DNA of 64,000 bases from Leptolyngbya sp. Heron Island J (GCF_000482245.1 NZ_AWNH01000098.1:1-64000), one strand, 5' to 3'. Positions 19,701 through 29,819 are shown, counted from the first letter of the stretch. The notes: generated by a model not told the origin, from the letters alone. Numbers and translations: made by a program.

Positions 19701-21403
19701 AACCGACAGCTATCAGGTTGCGGGTCCAGCAAATTACGTTCTGACCCCAGAGTAGTGACCGCTGACGTAATAATCGCCTCACGAATAGAGTCAATTGGCG
19801 GGTTTGTCACCTGAGCAAACAGTTGTTGAAAATAGTCGTACAGCAGCTTAGGCCGATCTGACAGCACAGCCAAAGGCGTATCAGTCCCCATAGAACCAAT
19901 CGCCTCCACCCCATTCTGCGCCATGGGTGTCAGCAACATCCGCAATTCTTCAAAGGTATAGCCAAAGGCCATCTGCCGCTGACGCAGCGTGCCACTACTT
20001 GACGCTTCCACCTGGGGGATTTTTGCAGACAATGTCGGCAAGGTCAGCTGATGCTGATCTAGCCACTGACGATAGGGCTGAGCGTTAACAATCTCTGACT
20101 TGACTTCTTCATCACCAACAATGCGGCCAGCCGCCATATCCACCAAGAACATGCGCCCTGGCTGCAGCCGACCTTTTTCCAAAACCTGCTCTGGTCCTAC
20201 AGGCAACACCCCGGCCTCGGAGGCCATAATGACCCGGTCATCTTTGGTCACATAGTAGCGAGAAGGTCTGAGACCATTGCGATCCAGCACAGCCCCAATC
20301 ATCGAACCATCGGTAAACGCCACCGATGCTGGGCCATCCCAGGGCTCCATCAGACAGGCATGGTACTCATAGAATGCTTTACTCGCATCATCCATGGACT
20401 CATGCCCGGTCCAAGGCTCGGGGATCATCATCATCATGGCGTGGGGGAGCGATCTCCCCGCCAACACCAACAGTTCTAAAGCATTGTCAAAAATGGTCGA
20501 GTCACTGCCATTAACATTAATGACTGGCTTCACCTTAGCCATATCATCACCAAACAGCTCTGACTCAAACATCGACTGTCGAGCGATCATCCAGTTAATG
20601 TTGCCGCGCAGAGTGTTAATCTCACCGTTGTGGGCGATGTAGCGATAGGGATGAGACCGCTCCCAGCTAGGGAATGTATTAGTACTAAAACGAGAATGCA
20701 CCAAAGCTAGAGCGCTTTCAAACTCAGGATCGCTTAAATCCGGGAAAAAGTCTCTCACCTGGGGCGGTGTCAACATTCCCTTATAAACCATCGTGCGACA
20801 CGACAAACTAGCCGGATACCAGTAGGTATCGTGCCCAGACTTACCAATAGCGGTGTAGGCCAGCTTACGAATAACATAGAGCTTGCGTTCGAAGGCCAGC
20901 TCATCTTCCAGATCAGCCGAACGTTCAATAAATACTTGCTGCATATGGGGCTCACTCGCCTGAGCCGTGGCCCCTAAGGCACTATTGTCTGTCGGAACAT
21001 CGCGCCATCCCAACACCTTTTGCCCCATCTGAGCTGCCACTGACTCAAACCGACGACGACTCTCAGCCCGAACCGCTGCATCCGGTGACGTAAAAATAAT
21101 GCCTGCCCCATATTGACCTGGAGCGGGTAACCGAAACCCCTCTACCCTCGCCACCTTCTGCAAAAATTGATGGGGAAGCTGCACGAGAATACCAGCACCG
21201 TCTCCGGTGTTCGCTTCACTACCACAGGCTCCACGATGTTCTAAATTGCAGAGAATTTGTAGCCCTTGTTGCACAATCTCATGGGAAGCTAGTCCCTTCA
21301 TTTGCACAACGAACCCGACTCCGCACGCATCGTGCTCAAACTGAGGATCATACAGACCCTGCTTAGGCGGCAATTGGTGACTAGTCATAGAAGTGTTTGA
21401 CAA
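16799..21403 (-). CDS. gltB: glutamate synthase large subunit
   Basis: The protein has 1534 residues. Cys27 in HDACGVGF is the class-II glutaminase nucleophile, exposed after removal of a 26-residue propeptide. The central and FMN-binding synthase domains follow ([35 protein letters not shown]), then the 3Fe-4S ligands in C-x5-C-x4-C ([12 protein letters not shown]) and the C-terminal beta-helix GXGXG domain. The neighbouring gltD indicates the NAD(P)H-type enzyme; cyanobacteria may also carry a ferredoxin-dependent version elsewhere. The 149-base gap to gltD contains two imperfect inverted arms rich in TTTTGAGT but no clear terminator. Confidence 0.96.
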   Translation of the reverse strand: MSNTSMTSHQLPPKQGLYDPQFEHDACGVGFVVQMKGLASHEIVQQGLQILCNLEHRGACGSEANTGDGAGILVQLPHQFLQKVARVEGFRLPAPGQYGAGIIFTSPDAAVRAESRRRFESVAAQMGQKVLGWRDVPTDNSALGATAQASEPHMQQVFIERSADLEDELAFERKLYVIRKLAYTAIGKSGHDTYWYPASLSCRTMVYKGMLTPPQVRDFFPDLSDPEFESALALVHSRFSTNTFPSWERSHPYRYIAHNGEINTLRGNINWMIARQSMFESELFGDDMAKVKPVINVNGSDSTIFDNALELLVLAGRSLPHAMMMMIPEPWTGHESMDDASKAFYEYHACLMEPWDGPASVAFTDGSMIGAVLDRNGLRPSRYYVTKDDRVIMASEAGVLPVGPEQVLEKGRLQPGRMFLVDMAAGRIVGDEEVKSEIVNAQPYRQWLDQHQLTLPTLSAKIPQVEASSSGTLRQRQMAFGYTFEELRMLLTPMAQNGVEAIGSMGTDTPLAVLSDRPKLLYDYFQQLFAQVTNPPIDSIREAIITSAVTTLGSERNLLDPQPDSCRLIQLKTPVIGNDDLAKLKSVDEPGFAALTLPILFDPKAGAQGVESAMAALFEQVDAAIATGTNLIILSDRGMDPEHAPIPALLAVSGLHHHLIREGTRTRVGIILESGEPREVHHFAVLLGYGCSAINPYLAFETLEGMIADGMLVDITPDDACKNYIKAVTKGTIKIASKIGISTLQSYRGAQIFEAIGLNQGVIDQYFTWTASRIEGIGLDVIAQEAVMRHGHGFAERGDIPVLDVGGDYQWRKEGEAHLFNPDTIHTLQQAVRSGDYDTYKRYANLVNDQSKQHFTLRGLLDFKARQPIPIDEVEPIEAITRRFKTGAMSYGSISKEAHESLAIAMNRVGGKSNTGEGGEDPERFTWTNERGDSKNSAIKQVASGRFGVTSLYLSKAKEIQIKMAQGAKPGEGGQLPGRKVYPWIAKVRHSTPGVGLISPPPHHDIYSIEDLAELIHDLKNANRSARINVKLVSEVGVGTIAAGVAKAHADVVLISGFDGGTGASPQTSIKHAGLPWELGLAETHQTLVLNNLRSRIVVETDGQMKTGRDVVMAALLGAEEFGFSTAPLVSLGCIMMRVCQKNTCPAGIATQDPQLRKSFIGDPDHVVNFMQFIAQDVRELMAQLGVRTFDELVGHTDWLNVKSAVEHWKAKGVNLSKILEQPDVDDSVGRYCQIPQDHGLEKSLDITTLLDLCKPAIENGESVSATLPICNINRVVGTIVGNEITKRHWEGLPEDTVRLKFQGSAGQSFGAFVPAGMTLELEGDGNDYLGKGLSGGKLIVYPPKASTFVPEDNIIIGNVAFYGATGGEAYIYGMAGERFGVRNSGVHAVVEAVGDHGCEYMTGGKVVVLGSTGRNFAAGMSGGIAYVLDETGDFATRCNTEMVDLERLEEAEEIADLREMIAKHHLYTGSRKAKEVLDAWDAYLPKFVKVIPRDYKRVIQSLQQALQDGLSGDDALSAAFEANIKDVARVAGN

Positions 21404-21825
21404 ACGCGCAAGTATTGATTAAGAATTCCCAAGGGCAGCTAGAGAAACTGAGCTTGTCGGGAACGCCACAGTAACACAAGCCGCTTCATCAACATCGCCC
21501 AAGACAATTCAAGATGAGTTTTCATTCTCTAACGAGAAAAGCAGTTTTGCACTAATCCTTAATAAAACTGTCAAATTGTTAAACGTGCTGTCCTACCATA
21601 CACGTCTACTTGACAAGTCCTTCTAATGGACCATTCGTGAGCGGATCTCGCAGATTGTTGTTAAGCGCAGATGTATCGACCTATTGAATGTTTAGTTTTG
21701 ATACAAAATGATCTGATTCATGTTGTTTTTTGGGTTCTAGCGACGTTCTCCTGTTGTTCTGAGATCTTTGCCGCACAATAGTATCCTTAGTTACAAGGCC
21801 AGCAATAGTTAACTCAAGGAGTCTC
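21404..21825. other. divergent promoter region of gltB and a small ORF
   Basis: This gap must hold the gltB promoter (minus) and that of the small gene at 21826 (plus). A TTGACA hexamer occurs on the minus strand near 21570, but I see no well-spaced -10 box. No exact GTA-N8-TAC (NtcA) site was found by eye. AAGGAG precedes the plus-strand ATG. No RNA gene or large repeat was seen. Confidence 0.35.
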
Positions 21826-22038
21826 ATGGAAAAGCTTTCTCCCACAATCATCTATGAGAACTTAAATGATCTAGAAAAGGTTGATACAGTGACCAGCGCT
21901 CGCTATCGGCAGTTAGCCCAGGCTGTATTAGCTGATCTCTCCGTTAGTGAAACCCTGCGACAGAATATTGCAGAACGCTTACAACAGGCTAATCACTTAT
22001 TAGCCCTAAAAGATGTTGATGGTGATGAGAGTTACTAA
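21826..22038 (+). CDS. small conserved-looking helical protein, unknown
   Basis: The protein has 70 residues, is predicted all-helical and acidic, and has no Cys. CAAGGAG lies four to five bases upstream of the ATG, a good ribosome-binding site that supports the start. The sequence begins MEKLSPTIIYENLNDLEKVD and ends in DVDGDESY. I do not recognise a family. It stands alone and is followed by a strong hairpin at 22119. Confidence 0.65.
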   Translation: MEKLSPTIIYENLNDLEKVDTVTSARYRQLAQAVLADLSVSETLRQNIAERLQQANHLLALKDVDGDESY

Positions 22039-22118
22039 ATAAAAGGCTTAAGGTTTGAGTTCAGTGCTGGCAATCCTGTAAGTAGGTCAGCGGCAGTTAG
22101 TTTTGCCCAAAATACAGA

Positions 22119-22170
22119 CTGTCATTGACCTACCACCCTGCTCGGTGTCAGGGTGGTAGGTCAATGACAG
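22119..22170. repeat. perfect 22-bp hairpin
   Basis: Arms 22119-22140 and 22149-22170 are exact reverse complements (starting CTGTCATTGACC) around an 8-base loop. No T-run follows on the plus strand. It could act as a terminator-like structure for the small gene at 21826, but the length and perfection look more like an interspersed palindromic element. No second copy was found in the window. Confidence 0.7.
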
Positions 22171-22374
22171 CAATCTTCTTGTGGCCTAAGTGAGGTCCTG
22201 CCACCACCAGAACGTCATCTATCGTTGATCAAGTCAAACGGCCCTGGGAAACAGTCGGTCAATTTTTGGCTAGACAGATGAGCCGTCATTGGATGCGTTG
22301 GGAATCGATGGCATTGATTCTGTAGTGCTGGACTACTGAGTTAACAGTAGTCAGCCTGGCAGGGGCATCATTCC

Positions 22375-23780
22375 ATGGCACATCGTAGTCAGCAGATTAT
22401 ATGGAATTCAATAGTTTTCATTGGAACCATCCTCATCACAGGATTGACGAGTAGCTGCACCCATCAACCTACAGGCACAAGGATAGCGGAGGTTCCACTC
22501 CAAGCAATAGAGCAGGAAATGGCAACAGAGCAGCGGTCTCCTGATGATACGACTCGCTATCGAGCCGCCGCCCAAAGGACAGCTATCACTCGACTTTACG
22601 ATGCCAGTGGCAGGGAACTGGCCCATTTTGAAGGAGAATTTATCAGCTTTAGTCAGGATGGGCAATCCCTTTTAGCCTATGCCGATGGCGATTATTCCAT
22701 AACTCAACTGTATGACCTGGCTGGGAACAAGCTGGCCAGTCTGAACGGCGGCTTTAGAAAGCTGAGTCAGGATGGACGGTGGATTATATAGTTTATGCCG
22801 ACAGCGATGCTAGTACTCGACTCTATGACTCCACTGGCCACGAATTAAGCACGTTTCGGGGCGACTTTCAAGGCTTTAGTCCCGATGGTCAACAGCTGGT
22901 CACCTTCTCTTATGACGATGCGACTACACGGCTTTATGACACCAATGGCAACAGACTCGCCAGTTTACCAGGTAGATTCCGAGGCTTTAGTCACGATGGC
23001 CAGTGGCTGATAGTTGATACGGGAGATGACTCCAGCACTCAATTTTATGATCAATCTGGTCAGGAAATCGCAACCTTTGAAGGTGGGTTTAGATACTTTA
23101 GTGAGCACCAACAACGGCTGATAACCTATAGCAGGCTGAACACTCGGCTTTATGACACCAATGGCAACCCACTCGTGAGCTTTCCAGGCGAGTTCACACA
23201 CTTGAGTGAGACGGGTACACGGCTGGTGATCTATTCCTACGACGATTTAGCCTACCGGGTTTATGACAGTACTGGCTCACAACTCGCCAGCATACAGGGT
23301 GCCTTTAAGGGACTCAGTCATGATGGTCAGCGACTGGTGAGTTATGCCTACGATGAGGCTACCAACCAACTCTATGACTCCACTGGCAAAAAACTAGCTA
23401 ACCTTGATGGTGAATTTAGAGGCTTTACGGATGATGGTCAGCAGCTCCTCATCTATTCACCTCAAGAACGGTCGACACTGTTTTATGATTTGAACGGGAA
23501 CCTGCAGGATATACGTCTTAAAGGACGATTTAGTGAGTTTCATCCTCAAGATGATCTGTTGGTGACAACCCTGATGGACCAAGATATAAGCCGGGTTTAT
23601 GACCAATTAGGTAATTTTTTGGCGGAATTTCCTGGCTCTGTTTTTGATACACAAGAACAGTTTGGTCATGAGCTGGATGCGCAAATAGATGAGGTACTTG
23701 GGTTTACCCCTGATGGCAAGCATTTGCTCACCATTGATCAAGATGGTGTGGTGCATCTATGGCCCTTGAATTACCTCTGA
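22375..23780 (+). pseudogene. propeller-like repeat lipoprotein, broken by a 2-base frameshift
   Basis: Two overlapping frames (22375-22791 and 22779-23780) form one gene. The first starts with a signal peptide and lipobox-like end (FIGTILITGLTSSC). Both halves consist of ~40-residue repeats with the pattern xRLYDxxGxxLAxxxGxFxxFSxDGQxL. The last repeat of frame one stops inside the pattern (LSQDGRWII, stop), and frame two continues it at VYADSDASTRLYD. Removing one TA from TATATA at 22785-22790 gives an unbroken 467-residue protein, with WIIVYADSD matching the other repeats. It probably forms a beta-propeller at the cell surface or periplasm. A sequencing error or slippage variation could also explain it. 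Confidence 0.75.
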
Positions 23781-23873
23781 TGGATCAAGCTTATATTCTG
23801 ATAGAGCAACAACTCCTTAGAGAGAGAATACTGCGGAGGGTATGTCAAACGTATCTAATATGGTGAGTTCTCT

Positions 23874-25994
23874 CTATTCTGTTCCCATGGGTTCAACCGC
23901 TTCCATCTCTTCTGCAGACTCTTTCTCTTCGGAATTCTCTGCTGCGATTTCCTCGATCATTTCTTCAGTGGCCGTTTCTTCACTGGCTGCCAGGCCTAAG
24001 AGAGCATTGATCTGAAACTGTTGCGCACTGCTAGATGTGCTTAAGCTTAAGCTGCGAACTGTGCCAAAATAGCTACGCAGACTAACAGCCCAGGGGTCGG
24101 TCGTTTGATTAAAGCCAAAGAGATTGTAGAAAAATGACAGGGTGGAACTGGCATTGACATATACGTAGCCGTTGTTAGGTGTGGGGAAGCTATCCGTTGC
24201 ATTACGAAAGGTGCTATGACTACTGAGGGAATTGAATCCTGCAGGCACGACCAAACGCTCCATCGCCCCACTACCGCTGGTGAATGCCAGCGTATCGTCC
24301 GTGAGCCAGGTGTGCGCCAGTACGCTATCCATCAGCCCGTCGCCATTCACGTCGTACTGCCAGTTGACCACCGCATGATCTGCGATCGCAGCTGGCAAGG
24401 CTACCTCTTCACCAACAACATTATCTAACGCAGTCAGCGCAGTTTCAGCCGCCGCACGGTTGCTGGTTTCCAGTAATACGCCAGCTTCTAAGCCCACACC
24501 AGGAAAAAACGAATTTAATAATCCAGAACGACTAGGAAACAAAAATAGACTGTACTCCCCATCCATCCAGCCCAAAATCTCGGCATCCAGATCTAAGCCA
24601 GTTGCCAGGGCGACAATAGACCGAGCCGTTTCAATCAACCCGCCAGTCACCTCATTGATGGAAAATGCTGACGACACATCGTCCCAGAAACCGCTGATAT
24701 CATAGCCACTCCCCATAAAATAAGTCGCTGCCGGTATTAGCCCCAGAATCGAGTGATCGGCATTCGGTGACGGCGGTAGATCCGGCAGTGCGCCCTCAGT
24801 GTAAAGATGCGCTTCGAATTGCATGCCCTGGGCTTCGGGGTAAATTAGTGCATCAAAGGTGACATTACTAAATAAGTTAGCCACAGCAGCCCGTTCGCTC
24901 AGACTGGGCCGCGGAATCGGCGGTAGTCCAAACCCCTGAAATGGATTGCTAAATTCGAAGCTGAGCAGCTGACCCAGATTGCCATATACGGTAGCCAGAC
25001 TATTTTGGGCCTGGGGATGGTTTTGAGTTTTCTCAAAACTAGGGTTATTCGTCAGCGTTGGCCCTCCTTGGGTCTGGTACTCAATCCACTGTCGAAGACT
25101 GTCTATATCATCTGCAGCCACAATGTAATTCCCTAGATGGGCAATGGCATAACCGGGGATGGTATAGCCATCTGCAGAGTAGTCCGGGTCGGGGAAATAG
25201 ATGTAGGGAGGTTCGAATTGGTGGTAAGCGCTGGGGCTAGGAGAAACAGGGGAGAGTTCGACAGGTTCTGGCTCAGGAAATTCTTTTAGTTCAGAATCTT
25301 CAGGAAACTCTTCCCACGAATAGTCTTCATAGGGAACAAACTCAGAGGGCCAAAGCCAGATGGGGAATGTTCTGTAGGAGTGCTGTTCGGGTAAGGCACC
25401 TCTCACTTCTGCCAGGGTAGGGATAAAGTCAAAAAAGGCGGCGGCATCCTTGATGGGCAAAACGGTGACGAGCCGCTCAACAGGATTGATGGTGCGAATA
25501 CTGGGGATGGGGAGGAGCGCGATCGCAACTCCATCCCCGACCCATGGCTGCACATCCTCGCCATAGTTCATCCCTAATGGCAGCAGCGGTAATGCCTGGG
25601 GACTAGGATCAACACCAAAGGACTCACTCAGCTGACTAAACAAAGCATATTGTTTGAGCGCAGACCAGGCATCCTCACGGGTATTGATAATTATTGCCGC
25701 CGGGGTATCTATCGGCAAAATATTAGAAATAATCGGTGGCGGTGGAGCCGACTCAGGCAGCAATTCTTCTAGAGTGGCCTCTAATTCTGTCACATCAACC
25801 GTAGGTTCGGAGAATTCGTCCACTGGCTGCTCAGCCTCAGGGCTCTCAGGCAACTCCTCCTCTGATTCCAGTGGCTCTGACGATGGCGCAGACTCCTCAA
25901 CCGGCTCTGAATTTGCTAACGATGGCTCTTGGGCAGCCAGAGGTGTGGCCAAAAAAGCGAATGCAAGCGCTGCCGTTCCCCATCGATTAATCAC
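23874..25994 (-). CDS. DUF3352 domain protein, exported
   Basis: The protein has 706 residues. The N-terminal signal peptide (WGTAALAFAFLATPLAAQEP) is followed by a Glu/Ser/Pro-rich low-complexity linker (~25-95). Then comes the DUF3352 domain beginning DTPAAIIINTREDAWSALKQ and running to about residue 670 with its typical GNLGQLLSF and VYVNASSTLSFFY patches. The last ~35 residues are again Glu-rich. DUF3352 is common in cyanobacteria and has no known function; the protein is probably periplasmic. It is divergent from htpX. The acidic linkers suggest a tethered or flexible extracytoplasmic domain. Confidence 0.85.
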   Translation of the reverse strand: MINRWGTAALAFAFLATPLAAQEPSLANSEPVEESAPSSEPLESEEELPESPEAEQPVDEFSEPTVDVTELEATLEELLPESAPPPPIISNILPIDTPAAIIINTREDAWSALKQYALFSQLSESFGVDPSPQALPLLPLGMNYGEDVQPWVGDGVAIALLPIPSIRTINPVERLVTVLPIKDAAAFFDFIPTLAEVRGALPEQHSYRTFPIWLWPSEFVPYEDYSWEEFPEDSELKEFPEPEPVELSPVSPSPSAYHQFEPPYIYFPDPDYSADGYTIPGYAIAHLGNYIVAADDIDSLRQWIEYQTQGGPTLTNNPSFEKTQNHPQAQNSLATVYGNLGQLLSFEFSNPFQGFGLPPIPRPSLSERAAVANLFSNVTFDALIYPEAQGMQFEAHLYTEGALPDLPPSPNADHSILGLIPAATYFMGSGYDISGFWDDVSSAFSINEVTGGLIETARSIVALATGLDLDAEILGWMDGEYSLFLFPSRSGLLNSFFPGVGLEAGVLLETSNRAAAETALTALDNVVGEEVALPAAIADHAVVNWQYDVNGDGLMDSVLAHTWLTDDTLAFTSGSGAMERLVVPAGFNSLSSHSTFRNATDSFPTPNNGYVYVNASSTLSFFYNLFGFNQTTDPWAVSLRSYFGTVRSLSLSTSSSAQQFQINALLGLAASEETATEEMIEEIAAENSEEKESAEEMEAVEPMGTE

Positions 25995-26160
25995 AAAAAA
26001 ACTCCTGACTAATTAACAACTAAAATAGGTGACTCAACTTAACCTTGAACCTTGTCTAAGCGAGCACGGTTCGGTCACAGGTTCGGATTGCCATCCCTGT
26101 CCCGTTTTTGCTTTTCTCAGTACTATAAGCATAATGGCGAAATCAAAGGGTTGAGATAGT

Positions 26161-27024
26161 ATGAATCAGTTTAAAACTCTTGCGTTGCTAAGCGTTCTCA
26201 GTGCTCTGCTGATCAGCATCAGTTACTACACGATTGGTGGTACTGGTGGGGTTTTCTTTGGCATCCTAATTGCGGCCATGACCAATCTAGGGTCCTGGTT
26301 TTATTCCGATAAGATTGCCCTGGCTGCCCACGGAGCCCAGCCCGTCAGCCGAGAAGCAGCCCCTGAGCTACATGCCATGGTGGAAAAGCTAGCAGAAAAG
26401 GCTGACATCCCTGTCCCTGGAGTCTATCTGTTACCTACCCAGTCCGCCAATGCTTTTGCCACTGGTCGCGATCCTGAGCATGCCGCTGTAGCCGTTACCC
26501 AGGGCATTATGCAAATGCTGCCCGCCGATGAGCTAGAAGGGGTGATTGCCCACGAACTTAGCCATATCATGAACCGCGATACCCTGACCCAGGCGGTTGC
26601 AGCAACCATTGCCGGTGCGATCGCATTTCTAGCCCAGATCCTGCAATACTCCATGTGGTTTGGCGGCATGGGTGGCTCCCGCGATGACAACGGTCCAAAT
26701 CCCATTGCCCTAATAGCCACATTGTTCTTAGCACCGATGGCAGCCACCGTGATCCAGTTAGGGATCAGCCGTACCCGCGAGTTTGCTGCCGATGCGGGAG
26801 CCGCTCAACTCACTGGCAACCCGCGTGCCCTCGCCAGCGCCCTCAAGCGTCTTGAAGCCAGTGCTAGACAAATGCCCATGACCGGCAATCCCGCCTATGA
26901 GCCTTTAATGATCATGCACGCTGTACCCAAGCAAATGTTTAGCGGCTTATTTTCCACACATCCATCAACAGACCAACGGGTAGAGCGACTGCTGGAACTC
27001 GAAAAAGAACCAGTAGGGGCTTAA
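26161..27024 (+). CDS. htpX: M48 family membrane metalloprotease HtpX
   Basis: HtpX is an inner-membrane zinc protease that helps clear damaged membrane proteins. At 287 residues it is the usual length. Two N-terminal TM helices come first, then the zinc motif VIAHELSHIMNRD (HExxH) with a third ligand in REFAADAGAAQLTG. Two further hydrophobic stretches lie between them (IAGAIAFLAQILQYSMWF; IALIATLFLAPMAATVIQ). A 15-bp hairpin follows the stop. There is no operon partner. Confidence 0.95.
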   Translation: MNQFKTLALLSVLSALLISISYYTIGGTGGVFFGILIAAMTNLGSWFYSDKIALAAHGAQPVSREAAPELHAMVEKLAEKADIPVPGVYLLPTQSANAFATGRDPEHAAVAVTQGIMQMLPADELEGVIAHELSHIMNRDTLTQAVAATIAGAIAFLAQILQYSMWFGGMGGSRDDNGPNPIALIATLFLAPMAATVIQLGISRTREFAADAGAAQLTGNPRALASALKRLEASARQMPMTGNPAYEPLMIMHAVPKQMFSGLFSTHPSTDQRVERLLELEKEPVGA

Positions 27025-27080
27025 CGCCATCCATGCTCTCCTCTTCAGAGGATGAATGAGAGACAACCAAATAATCTTGT

Positions 27081-27113
27081 CAGACCACTTCTGTTGCTAA
27101 CAGGAGTGGTCTG
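27081..27113 (+). terminator. hairpin downstream of htpX
   Basis: Arms CAGACCACTTCTGTT (27081-27095) and AACAGGAGTGGTCTG (27099-27113) pair with one mismatch around GCT. AAGGCTTTTA follows, a weak U-rich tract. CTTGTCAG and CTGACAAG further out can form a larger outer stem. Confidence 0.6.
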
Positions 27114-27282
27114 AAGGCTTTTACGGCCAGGCTGACAAGAGAACAGTATCTTCAAGGGGCGAGCAGGTCTGCTTTGAGACAGGCAAGACCATGAGTTAAA
27201 CAACTGTTATAGCTGCAGTGCTACTTCTGTCCTAAGCCCACAACCCTGATATCATAAAGCACCTACGCAGAAGGACTTGCCT

Positions 27283-27732
27283 GTGATACCACAACAACCT
27301 CGCAACACGTCGCCACAGCCTTTACGTTTCCTGTGGTTAACATTTGACTTTGCCAGTTGCTTACCCACACCAACAGACAACATCACGCCACAGCTTTTTC
27401 TGACCCTGATGGCTCATCCAGCCATTAACCAAATCAAACGATTTACCACCCAAGCAGAGCAACTTGGCCCAGATGACATCGCCCAATGGGAACCCGGCAT
27501 CTTCACATTACAGGTTTATCGTTCCAGCCTGCTCGATGTCTTAACCCAGGTTGCCTCACACTTAACCCCACATTTAGTCCCAAAGGATCAAACTGCCGAG
27601 CAAGTCACCATGACAATCTATACCCAGCTGGGCGAACGCCACTACCCCACCACCACCAGTCTCAGCCTCAATGGTCTGACCAGAGCAGCTCAAGACATTG
27701 AGACCATGGTCTGCCAGCACGAAAACCCCTAG
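27283..27732 (+). CDS. hypothetical protein, 149 residues
   Basis: I choose GTG at 27283 because AGAAGGA lies seven bases upstream; a TTG at 27277 would be too close to it. The protein begins MIPQQPRNTSPQPLRFLWLT and has no Cys pair, TM helix or recognised motif. FLTLMAHPAINQIKRF and DVLTQVASHLTPHLVPKDQT suggest a small alpha/beta fold. Family unknown. Its end faces the infC end, 58 bases away. Confidence 0.6.
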   Translation: MIPQQPRNTSPQPLRFLWLTFDFASCLPTPTDNITPQLFLTLMAHPAINQIKRFTTQAEQLGPDDIAQWEPGIFTLQVYRSSLLDVLTQVASHLTPHLVPKDQTAEQVTMTIYTQLGERHYPTTTSLSLNGLTRAAQDIETMVCQHENP

Positions 27733-27790
27733 GTTACTACTCACAAGCAACAACCTAGGGGTCAAAGTCGTATAAAAGTTTAATAGACCG

Positions 27791-28276
27791 CTACGCTGGC
27801 ATTAGCTGCAAAACAAGCGCACGACGATCAAAAGACTGGATTTTACCAGCTTCTTTAAGATCCTTAACAATCCGTTCTAGCAACTCCAGGGCTCGGTCGC
27901 GATGCTGGTGTTCTCGTCCTCGCAAGCGCACTCGAAACTTAACAGAATCTCCCTTGCCCAACCACTGAATCGCCTGGTTAATACGCAGTTGATAATCAGA
28001 CTCACCAACATTGGGGCGAAACTTCACCTCCTTAACTGTGGTGCGTGCGCTCTGTTTCTGGCGTTTCTTTTGCTGATACTGGAACTTACCATAGTCCAAT
28101 ATCTTGGCCACGGGGGCCTGCTTACTTTCAGAGACTAGAACCAAATCTAGCTCTACCTCTTCAGCCAACTTGAGCGCATCCCTAGTGTCAGTCAGACCAC
28201 GATTATTATTTTCGTGATCAATCAGTAATACTTGTGGAGCTTTAATCTGACGGTTTATCCGATGTTTCTGTACGAT
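27791..28276 (-). CDS. infC: translation initiation factor IF-3, non-AUG start
   Basis: Both IF-3 domains are present. The N-domain reads HRINRQIKAPQVLLIDHENN and LTDTRDALKLAEEVELDLV. The linker is YGKFQYQQKKRQKQ. The C-domain holds VKEVKFRPNVGESDYQLRIN and VKFRVRLRGREHQHRDRALELL. The conserved N-domain runs well upstream of the first TTG (28168). Between the stop at about 28300 and that domain the frame has no ATG, GTG or TTG. ATC at 28276-28274, preceded by GAGGGA at seven bases, is the best start and gives 161 residues. Rare AUU/AUC starts are known in infC and allow autoregulation. The sequence differs from the usual cyanobacterial IF-3 and may be a second paralogue. Confidence 0.85.
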   Translation of the reverse strand: MVQKHRINRQIKAPQVLLIDHENNNRGLTDTRDALKLAEEVELDLVLVSESKQAPVAKILDYGKFQYQQKKRQKQSARTTVKEVKFRPNVGESDYQLRINQAIQWLGKGDSVKFRVRLRGREHQHRDRALELLERIVKDLKEAGKIQSFDRRALVLQLMPA

Positions 28277-28530
28277 AGGTCTTTCCCTCTTTACTTAGAA
28301 CTCGACAGGACTAAATGGACAAGGTCGTTGTCAATGCATTAGATAGTAATTAAGCTAGACTCGATACGAGCAGCCATAGGCTATCTGCGCTTGAACAACT
28401 TAACGAATTTCCTAATCGTAGCTTACCGTTTCAATAATGCAACGGATCTACAGTAATGATTGTGATTCTGTAAAGAATAATCAATCTACCTTATATGGCT
28501 GTTCGACAGACACACTGGTATGCTTCCAGT

Positions 28531-29202
28531 CTACGCATCAGTTTCAGCAGTGTGTAGTTGATCAATAAAGCTTATCACTTCAGGTTCAGTGGCGGCCGCC
28601 TGCGCCCAAGCTTGGATAGATGGCAACGCTTGAACTGCGTTTACAAATGTTTGAGCTGCAGGTAGCAGATGAATTTGATAGGTAACGAACCTGAGAGCAA
28701 CGGGCGCATAGGCAACATCAGCAAGGGAGAAATCGCCAAATAGCCAGGGACCACCATAGGTTTCATAGGCTTGGGTCCACATTTGCTCAACTCGGTTAAT
28801 TTCCTGCTGCGTTGCGGGTTCTAAGGTGGTGCGCTCTACGGGAATACGAGCCCGAATATTCTGAGGTAGCTGCTCACGAATGCCCAAAAAACCACTATGC
28901 ATCTCAGCTGCAATTGAACGAGCTGTTGCCTGAGCCTTGAGGTCGGCAGGCCAGCCAATGGCACTGGGGTGTTGCGATCGCACATAGCCATAGATAGCAC
29001 TCGTATCCCAAACCGCAATATCCCCATCCATCAGCACCGGCACCCGCTTAGCCGGACTATATTGACTAATCTGCTGCCAAGCATCCGTAAACAACGGCAA
29101 CCGAATTTCCTCAAACGGCAGATCGCTTGCAGTCAAAAACAGCCACGCCCGCAAAGACCATGAAGAGTAGTTCTTGTTACCAATAATTAACCGAAACCCC
29201 AT
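28531..29202 (-). CDS. glutathione S-transferase family protein
   Basis: This is a GST with the thioredoxin-fold start MGFRLIIGNKNYSSWSLRAWL (Tyr/Ser active-site region) and the glutathione-contact loop KRVPVLMDGDIAVWDTSAI. The helical C-domain contains WLFGDFSLADVAYAPVALRF. I use the ATG at 29202; a TTG 42 bases upstream is unlikely. At 223 residues it resembles the YfcF/zeta-like bacterial group. It is divergent from the ArsC/Spx gene, with about 63 bases between them. Confidence 0.88.
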   Translation of the reverse strand: MGFRLIIGNKNYSSWSLRAWLFLTASDLPFEEIRLPLFTDAWQQISQYSPAKRVPVLMDGDIAVWDTSAIYGYVRSQHPSAIGWPADLKAQATARSIAAEMHSGFLGIREQLPQNIRARIPVERTTLEPATQQEINRVEQMWTQAYETYGGPWLFGDFSLADVAYAPVALRFVTYQIHLLPAAQTFVNAVQALPSIQAWAQAAATEPEVISFIDQLHTAETDA

Positions 29203-29265
29203 AGCTAATCCCCAAAGTGCAAAGATGCTACCATCCGTAAGCAAATTACCAACTTACCCTTAACT

Positions 29266-29625
29266 ATGGCGCTCCAGGTTTACGGCATTCCCAACTGCGG
29301 CACCTGCAAAAAAGCTCTGAAATGGCTAGACGATAGCGGTATTGATTATGAATTTATCAACACTAAGGAGCAGCCCCCCAATCGTGAGCAAATTACCGAC
29401 TGGGTCAACACATTAACAGCTCGACCGATGCGTAATACATCTGGCATGTCGTATCGAGCCTTAGGAGAAGAAAAGAAAACCTGGAGCGATGAACAATGGA
29501 TAGATGCTTTTGCAGAAGACGCCATGCTGCTAAAACGGCCTCTATTTGTCAAAAACGATCAGGCTGTATTGGTAGGCTTTCGAGCAAAAGAAGCTGAGTT
29601 ACAAGCAAAGCTGGTGATGGAGTAA
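29266..29625 (+). CDS. ArsC/Spx family reductase-like protein
   Basis: The protein has 119 residues with a thioredoxin-like fold. It opens VYGIPNCGTCKKALKWLDD; CGTC is the redox motif of Spx/YffB-type members, and classical arsenate reductase has a single Cys with downstream arginines. TARPMRNTSGMSYRAL and KRPLFVKND complete the family pattern. The function could be arsenate or glutathione-linked reduction, or Spx-like regulation; sequence alone does not decide. DUF2839 begins four bases after its stop, suggesting one transcript. Confidence 0.88.
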   Translation: MALQVYGIPNCGTCKKALKWLDDSGIDYEFINTKEQPPNREQITDWVNTLTARPMRNTSGMSYRALGEEKKTWSDEQWIDAFAEDAMLLKRPLFVKNDQAVLVGFRAKEAELQAKLVME

Positions 29626-29629
29626 CCCC

Positions 29630-29812
29630 ATGGGCGAAGCTAAACGCAGAAAAGAACAAGATCCCAACTATGGGAAAGTCGCTCAAAAGCGACCTAAGGC
29701 CAAGCGCTTTAAGTTTGATCCCAAACGCATTACTCCAACAGAAATGATCATTTGGGCCTTACTTTTTGGCGGGACAGCTGCAGTGTTCTTGGGAACGTAC
29801 TTTTGGCAGTAA
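29630..29812 (+). CDS. DUF2839 small membrane protein
   Basis: The protein has 60 residues. It starts MGEAKRRKEQDPNYGK, followed by a basic stretch and one C-terminal TM helix (MIIWALLFGGTAAVFLGTYF). This matches DUF2839, a small protein found in cyanobacteria and plastids, function unknown. It is immediately downstream of the ArsC/Spx gene. Confidence 0.88.
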   Translation: MGEAKRRKEQDPNYGKVAQKRPKAKRFKFDPKRITPTEMIIWALLFGGTAAVFLGTYFWQ

Positions 29813-29819
29813 TACCAAG

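Noticed and set aside
17197-20955. Several plus and minus frames of 60-118 residues inside gltB
   Set aside because: Shadows of the strongly supported gltB reading frame.
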